Assembly (NCBI RefSeq): GCF_900141835.1
Contig: NZ_FQZD01000007.1
Span: 160,671-224,670, forward strand
DNA length: 64,000 bases
Direction of reading: 5' to 3'
Source of the DNA: Propionispora hippei DSM 15287
GTDB lineage: Bacteria > Bacillota > Negativicutes > Propionisporales > Propionisporaceae
The position numbers and the translations under genes were made by a program. Below, in pieces: positions 51,141 to 59,322 of this stretch. The notes beneath the pieces are model-generated. The model saw nothing but the letters and a program-made list of their open reading frames with translations, was not told the DNA's origin and did no database searches. The stretch's first letter is position 1. Every line of letters begins with the position of its first letter.

Positions 51141-52178
51141 ATGAATGTGCTGGTAACTGGTATGACGTTAAGGGAACTGTTTGCCCGGTATCCCTATGCC
51201 CGGGATTTTTTTGAGGCCTTTGACGAATATGAAGCACAAGAAACACTGCCAGTTGCGGATTTTTTTACCATGCTGGATGACGAGCTTTTAGCCGACCGGG
51301 GAGTTGAGCGGGAAGATCTGCCCCGGCAGTTAGCGGAATATCTGGCTTTTATGCAGCAGCTTACAGAGCCTTCTGTGGAAGAGGTCCGGTCAATCACCAT
51401 CGTTGGCGGCCGGGACAAAAGCGGCGTGCCGGAGAATTGTCGGTTAACCATCCGGACCGGTGAAATTATTTGTATTGTCGGACCTACCGGTTCAGGCAAG
51501 AGTCGCCTATTGGCCGATATTGAATGGCTGGCCCAGGGGGATACGCCTACGGGGCGACGCATTTTAATTAATGAGCAGCCTCCGCCTGGGGCAATGCGCT
51601 TTTCTGTCGAACAGAAATTGGTGGCGCAACTGTCGCAAAATATGAACTTCATTATGGATTTAACGGTGGAAGAGTTTATTGCTATGCATGCCGGGAGCCG
51701 GATGAGGGAAGATGTGGCCGGCATAACTAGGATCATTGTAGAGGAAGCCAACCGGCTGGCGGGGGAAGCGTTTGCCGCCGCCACACCGGTTACTGCGTTA
51801 AGTGGCGGACAGTCTCGGGCGCTGATGATTGCCGATACGGCTTTTTTGAGCAGGTCCCCCATTGTGCTGATTGATGAAATTGAAAACGCCGGGATTGACC
51901 GCCGGCAAGCTTTGGGATTGCTGGTTACGCAGCAGAAAATTGTGCTGATGGCAACCCATGACCCGTTTTTGGCTTTATTGGGTGATAAGCGGATTGTAAT
52001 AGGTAATGGCGGGATTCGCGATGTATTGGAAACCAGTGCGAAGGAGCGGGAAAACCTCCGGCTGCTGCAAAGTGTAGATGCTATGTTAAACGGATTGCGT
52101 CAGGACTTGCGGTCAGGCGGGCGAGTGGAGTTGGACCAATTGAGACTGATAGAAGGACTGAAACAAGAAATTAGCTGA
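51141..52178 (+). CDS. Soluble ABC-type ATPase with N-terminal DUF1858-like module
   Basis: A 345-residue protein. The first 70 residues again resemble the helical DUF1858-like module (TLRELFARYPYARDFFEAF). An ABC ATPase domain follows: Walker A GPTGSGKSR near 115, a Q-loop region LVAQLSQNMNFIMD, signature LSGGQSRALMIADTA near 218, Walker B IVLIDEIENAGIDRR, and H-loop MATHDPF. No membrane segment and no permease gene accompany it. It probably acts with the GTPase and the substrate-binding fusion, with which it is co-directional 38 bases downstream. A terminator follows. Confidence 0.75.
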   Translation: MNVLVTGMTLRELFARYPYARDFFEAFDEYEAQETLPVADFFTMLDDELLADRGVEREDLPRQLAEYLAFMQQLTEPSVEEVRSITIVGGRDKSGVPENCRLTIRTGEIICIVGPTGSGKSRLLADIEWLAQGDTPTGRRILINEQPPPGAMRFSVEQKLVAQLSQNMNFIMDLTVEEFIAMHAGSRMREDVAGITRIIVEEANRLAGEAFAAATPVTALSGGQSRALMIADTAFLSRSPIVLIDEIENAGIDRRQALGLLVTQQKIVLMATHDPFLALLGDKRIVIGNGGIRDVLETSAKERENLRLLQSVDAMLNGLRQDLRSGGRVELDQLRLIEGLKQEIS

Positions 52179-52189
52179 AACAAGCCGGA

Positions 52190-52246
52190 AAGAATGGCTG
52201 TTTATCTCTAAGAGCGTTGCCTGAGATAAATAGCCGTTCTTTTTTA
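52190..52246 (+). terminator. Terminator after the cassette
   Basis: A 17-bp stem (52192-52208 with 52223-52239, one mismatch) followed by TTTTTT. It lies 14 bases after the ATPase stop and separates the cassette from nadABC. Confidence 0.88.
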
Positions 52247-52271
52247 TGGATGCAATGTAAAGACAGGTGTA

Positions 52272-52300
52272 TTGACACTATCTTTGTCCGGCGTTACAAT
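52272..52300 (+). promoter_or_regulatory. Promoter of nadABC
   Basis: TTGACA (52272-52277) and TACAAT (52295-52300) are exactly 17 bases apart, 43 bases before the nadA start. ACAGGTGT overlaps the -35 region and could be part of a niacin-repressor site, but I am not certain of that motif. Confidence 0.8.
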
Positions 52301-52342
52301 GAACGTGAATCAAATACCGTTGAGGGAGAGAGGAAGAAGGCT

Positions 52343-53248
52343 TTGTCAGAGTTAACACAGGAGATTAGAAGGCTCAAGCAGCAAAGAAATGCTGTGATTC
52401 TTGCCCATAATTACCAAATCGACGAGGTACAGGCAGTAGCTGATTATGTCGGCGATTCTTTCTATCTGAGCCGCCAGGCCGCTACACTGGCTTGTGATGT
52501 GATTGTATTTTGCGGCGTCTATTTCATGGCGGAAACGGCCAAGTTGCTTTCACCGGATAAAACGGTGCTGCTGCCCGAGGCGGATGCCGGCTGTCCGCTG
52601 GCCGATACGATTACGGCTGAGGATGTACGGGAGTTGAAACGGCTTTATCCCGGCGTGCCTGTGGTTTGCTACATAAACTCTTCGGCGGAAGTAAAAGCGG
52701 AGAGCGATATTTGCTGTACTTCGTCCAATGCGGTGCATATTATCCGCTCATTGCCCGACCGGCAGGTGATTTTTATTCCCGATGGTCATTTGGGTGACTA
52801 TGTGGCTAAACAGGTGCCGGACAAAAAACTCATTTTGTGGGGGGGCAGTTGTGTTACCCATGCCAAAGTCAAACCTGACGATGTTTTGAAAGCCCGCCAG
52901 CGACATCCTGAGGCAAAGATTCTCGTGCATCCCGAATGTTCGCCTGAGGTTGTGGCACTGGCTGATTTTGCCGGCAGTACTTCGGAGATCATTCGTTGTG
53001 CGGAGAATTCCGCCGACAAAACCTATCTGATCGGTACGGAAGCCGGTGTATTGTGCCAGTTAAAGGCGAGCCGGCCGGATAAGGAATTTTTTCTGCTCCA
53101 TGCCGGCCTGTACTGTCCTAATATGAAAAAGACCCGTTTGCAAAGTATTTACCAGGCGCTGCTGGATGATCAATACAGCATGAAACTGGATGAGCGGACG
53201 GCGAAGCCGGCAACCCGGACTTTGCGAAGAATGCTGGAGATGGTTTGA
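52343..53248 (+). CDS. nadA: Quinolinate synthase
   Basis: A 301-residue [4Fe-4S] enzyme that condenses iminoaspartate with dihydroxyacetone phosphate to quinolinate, first half of NAD synthesis. I start it at TTG 52343 (AGGAAGAAGG upstream); the frame is open earlier but lies in the promoter. Family landmarks: AVILAHNYQIDEVQAVADYVGDS, FCGVYFMAETAKLL, CYINSSAEVKAESD, HPECSPEV and LYCPNMKKTRL, giving the three conserved cluster cysteines. The next gene starts 1 base after its stop. Confidence 0.95.
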   Translation: MSELTQEIRRLKQQRNAVILAHNYQIDEVQAVADYVGDSFYLSRQAATLACDVIVFCGVYFMAETAKLLSPDKTVLLPEADAGCPLADTITAEDVRELKRLYPGVPVVCYINSSAEVKAESDICCTSSNAVHIIRSLPDRQVIFIPDGHLGDYVAKQVPDKKLILWGGSCVTHAKVKPDDVLKARQRHPEAKILVHPECSPEVVALADFAGSTSEIIRCAENSADKTYLIGTEAGVLCQLKASRPDKEFFLLHAGLYCPNMKKTRLQSIYQALLDDQYSMKLDERTAKPATRTLRRMLEMV

Positions 53249-53249
53249 A

Positions 53250-54842
53250 ATGGCGACAAGAGGGTATAGCTGCGGTGCCTTGGCGATGGCTAAGGCGGCC
53301 GACTGTTTTACTTATGACGTGATTATTATCGGCACAGGAATTGCCGGACTGAGCACCGCCTTATCATTGGATAAACGGCTGCGGGTGGCTTTAATCAGTA
53401 AAAACGCGCTGACTGAAAGCAGCACCTATAAAGCGCAGGGCGGCATGGCGGTCGCTGCCGGCAGCGATGACAGTGCCGCCCGTCACGCCGCCGACACCTT
53501 ACGGGTGGGCAAAGGGCTTTGCGTACAGGAGAATGTGGAGCATCTCACCCAAGAGGCGATGGCGGCGCTGCAATTTCTGCAGGCTGCCGGCACCGACTTT
53601 TGTTGTGACGGGCAGGGCCTGCAACTGACCAGAGAGGGTGGCCACAGCCGGAACCGGGTGGCCCATCATCATGATTATACGGGGCGTCATATTGCCGAGG
53701 CCTTGATGAACCGGGCGGCCGGCCGCCCACAGCTTGATTTTTTCAATAACACGTTTCTGGTTGATTTGCTGACCGATACACAGGGCATCTGCTGTGGCTG
53801 TCTGGTTCAAACCGAACAAGCGGCGCTGCAATTGCTGGCGCCGGCTGTTGTTGTGGCTGCGGGCGGCTACAGCGGGATTTTTGCCCGTTCAACCAATGCC
53901 GCCACGGCGAGCGGTGACGGGATAGCCGCGGCTTACCGGGCCGGGGCGTTCATTGCCGATATGGAATTTGTCCAGTTTCATCCTACGGCGGTAACCCTGC
54001 CGTCAGGCAAGGTGTTTTTGCTAAGTGAGGCGCTGCGGGGTGAAGGGGCGGTGCTGCGCAATACGGCAGGCGAGCGCTTCATGCCGCGCTATCACGAAGA
54101 TGGCGAGCTGGCACCGCGAGACGAGGTATCCAGAGCCATGCTGGCTGAGATGAAGCGCCGGCAAGCGCCGGTTATCTACCTGGATGCCCGCGCTTTACCT
54201 AGCGAGCAGCTAACCGAACACTTCCGTTCGATTTATGGCGAGCTGGCAGCGCACGGCTACTGTCTGGAGCGTGATGTCATCCCCGTACAACCGACCGCTC
54301 ATTATACCATTGGCGGCATAAAAACCGATGCCTGGGGGCAGACCAGCGTACCTTCGCTGTATGCCTGCGGTGAGTCGGCGGCAACCGGGGTGCACGGCGC
54401 TAACCGGCTGGCCAGTAATTCCCTCCTGGAAGGCGTGGTTTTCGGCCGCCGGGTGGCTGCCTGCATCAACGATAACTGCCACCTGCCGCCGGGAAAACCC
54501 GACTTGTCGGACGCCGGTCTTCCTGTTTATCATCGGGGCATCGACACGGCGCTGTTACGTGCCAGGCTGGACCAGGCAGCCGGTGTCATCCGGCAGGGAG
54601 AAGAATTGGCCCGGCTTGCGGAATGGCTTTATTCCTGCCGGGAAACAGGGGAGCAAGTCTGGCAGCAGGCCGACTGTTGCCGGGAAAATGCTGCTTTGGT
54701 GGCGGAGCTGTTGCTTGAGGCGGCTTTTGTGCGGCAGGAAAGCCGGGGCGGACATTACCGGGCCGATTTTCCGGCAACTAATGACAGCCGGTTTAAAAAA
54801 CATAGTGAACAGCTATGGGGAAGAAAGGTAAGAATGCAATGA
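53250..54842 (+). CDS. nadB: L-aspartate oxidase
   Basis: A 530-residue flavoprotein that oxidises L-aspartate to iminoaspartate for NadA. FAD-binding motif VIIIGTGIAGLSTAL is near residue 30, followed by SSTYKAQGGMA, HSRNRVAHHHDYTGRH, EFVQFHPTA, PTAHYTIGGI and HGANRLASNSLLEGVVFGRR, all hallmarks of the fumarate reductase/succinate dehydrogenase flavoprotein family. ATG 53250 lies 1 base after the nadA stop. In an anaerobe fumarate would be the likely electron acceptor (family knowledge). Confidence 0.94.
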   Translation: MATRGYSCGALAMAKAADCFTYDVIIIGTGIAGLSTALSLDKRLRVALISKNALTESSTYKAQGGMAVAAGSDDSAARHAADTLRVGKGLCVQENVEHLTQEAMAALQFLQAAGTDFCCDGQGLQLTREGGHSRNRVAHHHDYTGRHIAEALMNRAAGRPQLDFFNNTFLVDLLTDTQGICCGCLVQTEQAALQLLAPAVVVAAGGYSGIFARSTNAATASGDGIAAAYRAGAFIADMEFVQFHPTAVTLPSGKVFLLSEALRGEGAVLRNTAGERFMPRYHEDGELAPRDEVSRAMLAEMKRRQAPVIYLDARALPSEQLTEHFRSIYGELAAHGYCLERDVIPVQPTAHYTIGGIKTDAWGQTSVPSLYACGESAATGVHGANRLASNSLLEGVVFGRRVAACINDNCHLPPGKPDLSDAGLPVYHRGIDTALLRARLDQAAGVIRQGEELARLAEWLYSCRETGEQVWQQADCCRENAALVAELLLEAAFVRQESRGGHYRADFPATNDSRFKKHSEQLWGRKVRMQ

Positions 54843-55669
54843 ACCCAATCGCATTGGAACAGATTATTAAACAGGCTTTGCTGGAGGATATCGGTGCCGG
54901 CGACCTAACCGGTGAGGCGATTTTTAGCGAGGGTCACCAATCGGCAGGCCGTTTAATCGCCAAACAGCCCTTAATATTGGCCGGAACGGAAGTTTTTTTG
55001 AAGGTCTTTCAACAATTGGACAACCGGATTGACGTTGCCTGGAACTGCCGGGAGGGTGATTTTGCAGCGCCCGGGACGGTGCTGGCCAGTTTGCGGGGGC
55101 CCACCCGGGCGCTGCTTGCCGGTGAACGGGTGGCATTAAATTTTTTGCAGCATTTGACGGGAATTGCCACGGCTACGAAAGATTATGTGCGGCTTTGCAG
55201 CGGCACCGGCACCGTGATTGTCGATACAAGAAAAACCACACCGGGTTTGCGGATGCTGGAAAAATACGCGGTTACCGTGGGCGGCGGAAAAAATCATCGC
55301 TATGCCCTGGATGCGATGGTGATGATAAAGGACAATCACAGCAAGGCGGCCGGAGGAATTTTACCTGCCGTGCAGGCTGTCCGCCGGCGGATATCACCGT
55401 TCATAAAAATAGAGGTGGAAGTGGAGTGCCTGGAGCAGGTGAAAGAAGCGCTGGCAGCGGCGGTCGACGTGATCATGCTGGATAATATGGATTTGGATAC
55501 GGTGAAGCAGGCAGTAGCCTTGATTGATGGCCGTGCTCTTATTGAAGTATCCGGGAATATCACGGAAGAGCGCGTTGCGGCACTGGCCGGGGCCGGTGTG
55601 AATGTCATCTCCAGCGGCGCCTTGACCCATTCGGTCAGGGCGGCGGATATAAGTCTGAAATTTGAATAG
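54839..55669 (+). CDS. nadC: Nicotinate-nucleotide pyrophosphorylase (quinolinate phosphoribosyltransferase)
   Basis: A 276-residue enzyme that makes nicotinate mononucleotide from quinolinate and PRPP. The start overlaps the nadB stop by ATGA. Landmarks: QALLEDIGAGDLTGEAIF, RVALNFLQHLTGIAT, VDTRKTTPGLRMLEKYAV, GGGKNHRYALDAMVMIKDNH, VEVECLEQVKEAL and the C-terminal ISSGALTHS. It completes a full nadABC de novo pathway. A terminator follows. Confidence 0.95.
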   Translation: MNPIALEQIIKQALLEDIGAGDLTGEAIFSEGHQSAGRLIAKQPLILAGTEVFLKVFQQLDNRIDVAWNCREGDFAAPGTVLASLRGPTRALLAGERVALNFLQHLTGIATATKDYVRLCSGTGTVIVDTRKTTPGLRMLEKYAVTVGGGKNHRYALDAMVMIKDNHSKAAGGILPAVQAVRRRISPFIKIEVEVECLEQVKEALAAAVDVIMLDNMDLDTVKQAVALIDGRALIEVSGNITEERVAALAGAGVNVISSGALTHSVRAADISLKFE

Positions 55670-55679
55670 TATTTGAGGG

Positions 55680-55731
55680 AGGGACTGCGCGCTCGGGAGA
55701 AAACTTCCGGTGGGACAGTCCTTATTTTTTT
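55680..55731 (+). terminator. Terminator of nadABC
   Basis: AGGGACTG pairs with CAGTCCTT (one G-T pair) around a loop, followed by ATTTTTTT. It lies 11 bases after the nadC stop. The rest of the gap up to 55910 shows no gene and may hold the promoter of the sigma factor. Confidence 0.75.
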
Positions 55732-55910
55732 AACTCATGATGTGTAGTTTAGTTTTGCTGCTAATTTATCCGTATTCTGCTAAAATTAGTGTAGCGAGCC
55801 GAAACGGTAAGATGGTAGATTGCCGACCGTTACTTTTATACGTTCGGCAGCGTTATCAACTATAGTGGACAGTTTTTTTAGTAGGAAAGGGGGCGGCAGT
55901 TTCTGCGGCG

Positions 55911-56465
55911 ATGGACGAACATATTTTGCTGGCAAAAGCGCAGGCGGGAGACCGTGAGGCGCTCAACGCTTTGATGACTGAATATTGGCAGCCGGTTTAC
56001 CGGCTGATATACAGCAGGCTGGCCAACCCGGAGGATGCCAAGGAACTGACCCAGGACACCTTTATGAAAGCATTCCGGGCATTGCCAGGTTATAAGTCGA
56101 TGGGAGTTTCTTTTAAAAGTTATCTGGGGAAAATCGCGCTTAATCTGGTTACCGACTTCTGGCGGAAAAACGGACGGGCACCGCAGGTAGTCGGACTGGA
56201 AGAGTACCAGGAAACCCTGCGGGACAGCGGGGAGAAGCCGGAGGAATATACATTGCGACGGGAAGGGCAGGAACGGGTAGCCGGGCTGTTAAAAAATCTT
56301 CCCGAGGAACAACGGCAGGCCATCCGGCTGAGGGTACTGCTGGGCATATCGGTTCACGACACAGCCGTCCTGATGAATAAGACTGAAGCGGCAATAAAAA
56401 TGCTGCAACAGCGTGCGTTGAAGAATTTACGTAGTTTATGCCTGGAAACCGGCATGGTGAAATGA
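55911..56465 (+). CDS. ECF-family RNA polymerase sigma factor
   Basis: A 184-residue extracytoplasmic-function sigma factor. Region 2 is at about residues 10-80 (LMTEYWQPVYRLIYSRLANPEDAKELTQDTFMKAFRALP), and region 4 at 125-180 (LLKNLPEEQRQAIRLRVLLGISVHDTAVLMNKTEAAIKMLQQRAL). There is a short linker and no extra C-terminal domain. A strong ribosome-binding site close to ATG 55911 is lacking (GGAAAGGGGG is about 20 bases away), so translation may be weak or the start may differ. It is 14 bases upstream of a membrane protein likely to be its anti-sigma factor. Confidence 0.88.
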   Translation: MDEHILLAKAQAGDREALNALMTEYWQPVYRLIYSRLANPEDAKELTQDTFMKAFRALPGYKSMGVSFKSYLGKIALNLVTDFWRKNGRAPQVVGLEEYQETLRDSGEKPEEYTLRREGQERVAGLLKNLPEEQRQAIRLRVLLGISVHDTAVLMNKTEAAIKMLQQRALKNLRSLCLETGMVK

Positions 56466-56479
56466 GGTGAAGCTTGATT

Positions 56480-57457
56480 ATGCCAACAGAAGAGGAAAGA
56501 CAGCAGGCAGAAGTGCTTTCGCGGGAAATTGATAACTTGACGATAGAAGGCCCCAGGGCGGTTGTAGACCCGGAGGTGGCCGAATTTTTGGCGGTGGCGG
56601 ATATGATGAAACATGACTGTAGCGGTGATGAAATTCCTCATTCACTGATCGCCGGCATGGCTGATCGCCTGTCGGCGGAATTGAAAACTAAGCAGGAGCA
56701 GCGCCGCCGGCACCGGTTGTATACTGTGCTGGCCGGCAGTGCGGCGGCGGTAGTACTGGCAGTTGGCGTACAGCTAACCCTGTTTCAGCAAAATAACAAC
56801 TTGCCGCCGGCTCAGCAACTGGAAGCGCAGGTGACGCCGCCAACAAGACCGGCAGACAAGACTGCCGGCGAACCGGACCGGACGGCACCGGCCGAGAAAA
56901 AAGCGCCGGCTGCGCCGCCAAGCAGCAGATCAAAACCGCAAATAGCTGCCGCCCTTTTGCCAGCCCCAGTGTTGGATAAGGTAAACGAGGCGGCAGGGGA
57001 GGCTAAAACGGAAGAAAGCGGACAACTGGCGATGAGCGAGGCGGATGTAGCGGCAGAGAAACCACAGCAGGAGACCCGCCTAATGGCTAAAGCGAGACTG
57101 GCCGCTCCGGCAGGGGAAGAGAGCGGCGCTAAACAGGAAATTACCCACTTGCTGGTTTTGCCCGGTCATACGGCGCAGTCGGTCACTGTGGCTCCTGACC
57201 GGAGGCTGGTTGAGCAAATTTATAAAATCAATAGCCGGGAAGAAATCCGTGTAATTCAACGATTGCCCGATGCCCTGCCGGCGGCTGATGCGGCAGGGGA
57301 GGCAAGCGGGCAGGCAGATACATCTGCGGTCAAAGCCAAAGTGAACCGGGTCACCGTGACCCGTGACGGCTATGAGGTCGTAGTGGAGGGTCGGCAAAAA
57401 ACAGCGGAACTGAAAAAGTTGGCAGATTCGCTGGTAATCAGGGAAGATATGCCCTAG
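56480..57457 (+). CDS. Putative anti-sigma factor, single-pass membrane protein
   Basis: A 325-residue protein. I choose ATG 56480 (GAGGTG 10 bases upstream) over TTG 56474. The cytoplasmic N-terminus (about 1-75) is acidic to neutral without the zinc-binding HxxxCxxC motif. One membrane helix at about 80-100 (LYTVLAGSAAAVVLAVGVQLTLF) is followed by a long Pro/Ala/Lys-rich extracytoplasmic part and a C-terminal beta-like region (VNRVTVTRDGYEVVVEG). Position beside an ECF sigma gene suggests an anti-sigma role. The stop codon TAG lies at the left end of MITE copy B. Confidence 0.6.
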   Translation: MPTEEERQQAEVLSREIDNLTIEGPRAVVDPEVAEFLAVADMMKHDCSGDEIPHSLIAGMADRLSAELKTKQEQRRRHRLYTVLAGSAAAVVLAVGVQLTLFQQNNNLPPAQQLEAQVTPPTRPADKTAGEPDRTAPAEKKAPAAPPSSRSKPQIAAALLPAPVLDKVNEAAGEAKTEESGQLAMSEADVAAEKPQQETRLMAKARLAAPAGEESGAKQEITHLLVLPGHTAQSVTVAPDRRLVEQIYKINSREEIRVIQRLPDALPAADAAGEASGQADTSAVKAKVNRVTVTRDGYEVVVEGRQKTAELKKLADSLVIREDMP

Positions 57458-57623
57458 GCAACCACTGATTAAATGAACCTGTCGGCTTGGCGAGAGATTT
57501 TTTCGTCTGGCAAGGAAGTAAAACCGCAGGAATAGCGGCCCCTGTTTCAAGGTTTTGCTGACGCAGCCAGGCGGAAAAGGATCCGTCAGGACGTACAGTG
57601 TGAATTAATCAGTGGTTACCTAG
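57454..57623. repeat. MITE-like repeat, copy B
   Basis: About 165 bp of element plus TA-containing flanks in the 333-base gap after the anti-sigma gene. Ends are CTAGGCAACCACTGATTAA on the left and TTAATCAGTGGTTACCTAG on the right. It is closely similar to copies A and C along its whole length and has the same orientation as A. TA lies on both sides, as expected for IS630/Tc1-type target duplication. The left end supplies the TAG stop codon of the preceding gene. Confidence 0.88.
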
Positions 57624-57790
57624 AACAGGCGATAAGGCTCCGGCTTTCCGGCAGCCTTATCGCAATAATTTATAGAATTTTTTTTATAAGCAGGGTACCC
57701 CGTTACTTTTTATGGCGCCAGTCGTTTTATTCTATGAAGACAACAACGAAAGGCTAACCGGTTCGGTTAGACATACAGGGAGGTAAGGAT

Positions 57791-58489
57791 ATGTTAAAAA
57801 AAATGATTTTAGTGTTGGCAGCGAGTTTATTGCTGGCTGTGCCGGCATTCGCCAGTGAGGCAGCGAAAACGGTGGTTCAGGTAAGCGGTACCAGTCAGCA
57901 GGAAGTGACGCCGGATACGGCCCGGATCAGTCTGGTGGTAAATTCCATTCAGGATAATATAGAAAAGGCAAAAGCCGACAATGTCCGGCAGATGAATAAA
58001 GTGCTGGCTGCTCTGCGGGAGCAGGGAATCGGCAGCGAACAGATTAAAACAGATACATATCAGATTAATCCGTTATACAATTATGAGAAGGATAAGCTGC
58101 CGGTTTTAAAAGGCTATCAGGTGACACAGCGACTGGAGGTTCGTACCGCTATTGAGCAGGCGGGGACTATCGTTAATGAAGTTACGCAGGCCGGGGCCAA
58201 CGAGATAACCTCCATTCGCTTTGAAACGGCCGATGAAACGAGCAGCAAGGACAAGGCCTTGCAGGAAGCCATTCAGGACGCTCTGCGCAAGGCGGAAGTG
58301 ATTGCCGGGACGCTTCATAAACGGGTGGCTAACATAACCCTGATCAATGAATCCGGTGTGTTCTATAATCCGGTCATGCTGGAGACCAGAATGTTTAAAG
58401 CGGCCAGTGCCGACAGCGGGGCCCCGAACATTCCGGCCGGAAAAGTTACGGTAGGCGCTAATGTTCAGGTAACTGTAGAATTGGAATAA
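57791..58489 (+). CDS. Secreted SIMPL-domain (DUF541) protein
   Basis: A 232-residue exported protein. Signal peptide MLKKMILVLAASLLLAVPAFA is followed by a SIMPL domain: VVQVSGTSQQEVTPDTARISLVVN, VLAALREQGIGSEQIKTDTYQINPLY, GYQVTQRLEVRT and the C-terminal VTVGANVQVTVELE. Members are periplasmic or surface proteins with stress-related roles that are poorly defined. GGGAGG precedes the ATG. It lies between the sigma-factor pair and a two-component system, so it may be part of an envelope-stress group. Confidence 0.88.
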   Translation: MLKKMILVLAASLLLAVPAFASEAAKTVVQVSGTSQQEVTPDTARISLVVNSIQDNIEKAKADNVRQMNKVLAALREQGIGSEQIKTDTYQINPLYNYEKDKLPVLKGYQVTQRLEVRTAIEQAGTIVNEVTQAGANEITSIRFETADETSSKDKALQEAIQDALRKAEVIAGTLHKRVANITLINESGVFYNPVMLETRMFKAASADSGAPNIPAGKVTVGANVQVTVELE

Positions 58490-58511
58490 GGGCTAAAAGC
58501 CTGGAACGATC

Positions 58512-58556
58512 AGTCCCTTAAGACAGCATTTGCAAGCTGCGCTTAAGGGACTTTTT
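58512..58556 (+). terminator. Terminator after SIMPL-domain gene
   Basis: AGTCCCTTAAG (58512-58522) pairs perfectly with CTTAAGGGACT (58542-58552), followed by TTTTT. It lies 22 bases after the stop. Confidence 0.88.
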
Positions 58557-58647
58557 TCGCTGCCGGGTCATGCAGCCGCAAGTTAGCGGCACCGTGGGGA
58601 ATAATAAAAAGAAAAATCGGATTAGCGGTAGGCAAGGGGGGGCAGTG

Positions 58648-59322
58648 ATGAGAATTCTGGTGGTGGAAGATGATGAGGTGCTGCGGGAGGCCGTAGCCGA
58701 TATTTTACAGGAAGAAGGGTATGAGGTTACCTGTGCGGAGGCCGGCGATGAGGGTCTCTTTGCCGCCCGGCAGGGTATCCACGATCTGCTGGTATTGGAT
58801 ATTATGCTGCCGGAAATCAGTGGTCTGGAGATTGTCCGTACGCTGCGAAGCGAAGGCTGTACCGTTCCTATTTTGCTGTTGACGGCCCGTGACAGCATAG
58901 ATGACCGTGTCCAGGGGCTGGAAGCCGGTGCCGATGATTATATGGTAAAACCCTTTGCGATGCGGGAATTGCTGGCGCGGCTTAAAGCACTACTGCGCCG
59001 GAAGGGCAATTTGATGCCGGAAGACCGTTTGACTTACGGCGGCATCGTGTTAAACAGTGCTCGGCGCGATGCCTGTATTGGCGAAACCTGCCTAGGTTTG
59101 GGCAGCAAGGAATATGACATATTGGAGTTTCTTTTGTTAAACAGTGAACAAATTTTAACCAGAGAGCAGGTGTTTGACCGGATTTGGGGGATGAATTGCG
59201 ATACCGGAATAGGAATTGTCGATATCTATATTCACCATTTGCGGAAAAAACTGGCCCCCTATGGCCAGGACAGGCTGGTTCAGACGATACGCGGTGTTGG
59301 TTTCATGCTTAAGGAACCATGA
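58648..59322 (+). CDS. OmpR-family response regulator
   Basis: A 224-residue two-component response regulator. The receiver domain has the acidic pair ED-D at residues 7-9, the phosphorylated Asp51 (LLVLDIMLPE), the threonine in LLTARDS and the lysine in MVKPF. The winged-helix DNA-binding domain follows (LTREQVFDRIWG, VDIYIHHLRKKL, IRGVGFML). ATG 58648 has AAGGGGGGG upstream. Its stop overlaps the sensor kinase start by ATGA. Confidence 0.95.
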   Translation: MRILVVEDDEVLREAVADILQEEGYEVTCAEAGDEGLFAARQGIHDLLVLDIMLPEISGLEIVRTLRSEGCTVPILLLTARDSIDDRVQGLEAGADDYMVKPFAMRELLARLKALLRRKGNLMPEDRLTYGGIVLNSARRDACIGETCLGLGSKEYDILEFLLLNSEQILTREQVFDRIWGMNCDTGIGIVDIYIHHLRKKLAPYGQDRLVQTIRGVGFMLKEP

